Assembly: GCF_001954135.1 (NCBI RefSeq)
Contig: NZ_MBEQ01000098.1
Span: 1-38,742, forward strand
DNA length: 38,742 bases
DNA from: Mycobacterium sp. GA-1841
GTDB taxonomy: Bacteria; Actinomycetota; Actinomycetes; Mycobacteriales; Mycobacteriaceae
Direction of reading: 5' to 3'
Shown: positions 36,873 to 38,742 of the stretch, piece by piece
Position numbering within the stretch: position 1 is the first letter of the stretch
Layout of the letters: each line of letters begins with the position of its first letter
Notes under the pieces: generated by a model
Seen by the model: only the letters and a program-made list of their open reading frames with translations
Told to the model about the DNA's origin: nothing
Databases searched by the model: none
Position numbers and translations under genes: made by a program

Positions 36873-38699
36873 ATGACCTCAGCGACCATTCCGGGTCTGG
36901 ACACCGCACCGACGAAACATGAGGGACTGCTGGCCTGGGTCCAGGAGGTCGCAGAGCTCACTCAGCCTGACCGGGTGGTATTCGCCGACGGTTCAGAGGA
37001 AGAATTCAACCGGCTGGCCGCCCACCTCGTCGAGGCGGGAACCTTCACCAAGCTCAACGACGAGAAGAAGCCCAACTCCTACCTCGCCCAGTCCGACCCG
37101 GCCGACGTCGCGCGCGTCGAGTCGCGCACGTTCATCTGCACCGAGCGGGAACTCGACGCCGGCCCCACCAACAACTGGATGGACCCGGCCGAGATGCGCG
37201 GCATCATGACCGACCTCTACCGGGGTTGCATGCGTGGCCGCACCATGTACGTCGTCCCCTTCTGCATGGGGCCGCTGGGCGCCGACGATCCCAAGCTCGG
37301 TGTGGAGATCACCGACTCCGAGTACGTCGTGGTGTCGATGCGCACCATGACCCGGATGGGCAAGGCCGCGCTGGAGAAGATCGGCGACGACGGTTTCTTC
37401 GTCAAGGCGCTGCACTCGATCGGTGCGCCCCTGGAGCCGGGCCAGAAGGACGTGCCCTGGCCGTGCAACGAGACCAAGTACATCACCCACTTCCCGGAGA
37501 CTCGCGAGATCTGGAGCTTCGGCTCGGGCTACGGCGGCAACGCGCTGCTGGGCAAGAAGTGCTACTCATTGCGCATCGCCTCGGCGATGGCCCACGACGA
37601 AGGCTGGCTCGCCGAGCACATGCTGATCGTCAAGCTGATCTCCCCGGAGAACAAGTCCTACTTCATCGCCGCGGCATTCCCGTCGGCCTGCGGCAAGACG
37701 AACCTGGCGATGCTGCAGCCCACCATCCCCGGCTGGCGCGCCGAGACCGTCGGTGACGACATCGCCTGGATGCGGTTCGGCAAGGACGGTCGCCTCTACG
37801 CCGTCAACCCGGAGTTCGGTTTCTTTGGTGTCGCCCCAGGCACCAACTGGGATTCCAACCCGAACGCGATGAAGACCATCGAGGCCGGCAACACCGTGTT
37901 CACCAACGTGGCGCTCACCGACGACGGCGATGTGTGGTGGGAGGGCCTGGAGGGCGACCCCGACCACCTGATCGACTGGAAGGGCCAGGACTGGTACCGC
38001 GAGTCGGAAGACAAGGCGGCACACCCGAACTCCCGTTACTGCACCCCGATCTCCCAGTGCCCGACGCTGGCGCCGGAGTGGGACGACCCGCAGGGGGTGC
38101 CGATCTCGGCGATCCTGTTCGGCGGCCGCCGCAAGACCACGGTCCCGCTGGTGACCCAGGCCCGCGACTGGCAGCACGGCGTGTTCATCGGCGCCACCTT
38201 GGGCTCCGAGCAGACCGCCGCGGCCGAGGGCAAGGTCGGCACCGTGCGCCGCGACCCGATGGCCATGCTGCCGTTCCTGGGTTACAACGTCGGCGACTAC
38301 TTCCAGCACTGGATCAACATCGGCAAGAACGCCGACGAGTCCAAGATGCCCGCGGTGTTCTTCGTCAACTGGTTCCGTCGCGGTGAGGACGGCCGGTTCC
38401 TGTGGCCGGGCTTCGGCGAGAACAGCCGCGTGCTGAAGTGGGCCATCGAGCGCATCGAGCACAAGGCCGACGGCAAGAGCACCCCGATCGGCATCGTGCC
38501 GACCGCCGCGGATCTCGATCTGTCCGGGCTCGATGTGGATCCCGCCGACGTCGACGAGGCCCTGGCCGTCAACGTCGAGGAGTGGAAGGCCGAGCTCCCG
38601 CTGATCGAGGAGTGGTTCGAGTTCGTCGGTGAGAAGCTGCCCACCGGCATCAAGGACGAGTTCGACGCCCTCAAGCACCGGTTGGCCGAGGAGTCCTGA
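36873..38699 (+). CDS. pckA: phosphoenolpyruvate carboxykinase (GTP)
   Basis: PckA (EC 4.1.1.32) interconverts oxaloacetate and phosphoenolpyruvate with GTP, the key gluconeogenic and anaplerotic step when mycobacteria grow on fatty acids. The 608-residue cytoplasmic enzyme has the GTP-type kinase loop AAFPSACGKTN (C273, K275), the metal and substrate segments YGGNALLGKKCYSLRIAS and NPEFGFFGVAPGT, and a C-terminal NWFRRGEDGRFLWPGFGENSR. The ATG at 36873 follows an AGGAG Shine-Dalgarno; a TTG just before it is not needed. It corresponds to Rv0211. The 156 bp upstream contain the TTGGGT boxes. After the stop only 43 bp remain, with nothing recognisable. Confidence 0.97.
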   Translation: MTSATIPGLDTAPTKHEGLLAWVQEVAELTQPDRVVFADGSEEEFNRLAAHLVEAGTFTKLNDEKKPNSYLAQSDPADVARVESRTFICTERELDAGPTNNWMDPAEMRGIMTDLYRGCMRGRTMYVVPFCMGPLGADDPKLGVEITDSEYVVVSMRTMTRMGKAALEKIGDDGFFVKALHSIGAPLEPGQKDVPWPCNETKYITHFPETREIWSFGSGYGGNALLGKKCYSLRIASAMAHDEGWLAEHMLIVKLISPENKSYFIAAAFPSACGKTNLAMLQPTIPGWRAETVGDDIAWMRFGKDGRLYAVNPEFGFFGVAPGTNWDSNPNAMKTIEAGNTVFTNVALTDDGDVWWEGLEGDPDHLIDWKGQDWYRESEDKAAHPNSRYCTPISQCPTLAPEWDDPQGVPISAILFGGRRKTTVPLVTQARDWQHGVFIGATLGSEQTAAAEGKVGTVRRDPMAMLPFLGYNVGDYFQHWINIGKNADESKMPAVFFVNWFRRGEDGRFLWPGFGENSRVLKWAIERIEHKADGKSTPIGIVPTAADLDLSGLDVDPADVDEALAVNVEEWKAELPLIEEWFEFVGEKLPTGIKDEFDALKHRLAEES

Positions 38700-38742
38700 G
38701 CCTGCTCAGACGTCAGTAAAGCGCGCGCCCTCGTCATCGACG

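Noticed and set aside
1..38742. Mobile elements, prophage, CRISPR, defence systems, tRNA or rRNA genes
   Set aside because: No transposase, integrase, repeat-spacer array, nuclease/helicase defence cluster or cloverleaf/rRNA sequence was recognised; the block is mostly syntenic core chromosome.

Overview
The window is a high-GC actinobacterial chromosome segment that I assign to a mycobacterium, most likely a fast-growing Mycolicibacterium. From about 6.3 kb to the end, the gene order follows the Mycobacterium tuberculosis segment Rv0188 to Rv0211 as I remember it: SPW membrane protein, ilvD, ricR, MFS transporter, L,D-transpeptidase ldtE, zmp1, Rv0199/Rv0200, Rv0201c, mmpL11, Rv0203 hemophore, Rv0204c, Rv0205, mmpL3, Rv0207c, trmB, Rv0209/Rv0210 and pckA. 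Three large MmpL transporters, mycobacterial hemophores and many leaderless promoters fit this. Species cannot be named from sequence alone. I see no IS element, prophage, CRISPR array, tRNA or rRNA.

Layout. Positions 82-6147 look like an accessory block: a TetR regulator diverges from a degenerate methyltransferase-like ORF followed by an mmpS-mmpL4/5-type lipid or siderophore exporter pair, and an HTTM-type membrane protein converges on the TetR gene. Positions 6284-9515 hold the SPW protein and a lineage-specific large LuxR-type ATPase regulator. Positions 9544-13774 hold ilvD, a small uncharacterised membrane protein, the copper sensor ricR, a thiamine-binding-type protein and an MFS exporter. 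Positions 13917-16989 hold ldtE and zmp1, converging on a very strong hairpin. Positions 17055-23481 hold the Rv0199/Rv0200 pair, an HTH protein with an Arg-rich pentapeptide array translationally coupled to mmpL11, and two tandem hemophores. A PrrA/PrrB-like two-component system follows the second hemophore after 4 bp. Positions 25571-29425 hold a flippase-like protein/LytM lipoprotein/DUF3054 operon, divergent from an AI-2E family permease. Positions 29498-34087 are the trmB-NYN-mmpL3 cluster. Positions 34309-36716 encode two coupled GTPase-like proteins with degenerate P-loops, and pckA closes the window.

The main theme is cell-envelope biogenesis and metal or haem handling: mycolate export (MmpL3), haem and lipid transport (MmpL11 and hemophores), peptidoglycan crosslinking and processing (LdtE, LytM lipoprotein), and copper sensing (RicR). 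The most interesting regulatory feature is the 46-bp gap at 11733-11778. There a single RicR-type palindrome sits between two back-to-back leaderless promoters, which places an undescribed membrane protein with an extracytoplasmic CHATC motif under likely copper control. Also notable are the 5' end of the Rv0209-like gene, which has no canonical in-frame start and looks frameshifted in a T-run, the hemophore/two-component linkage, and a cluster of TTGGGT boxes before pckA.
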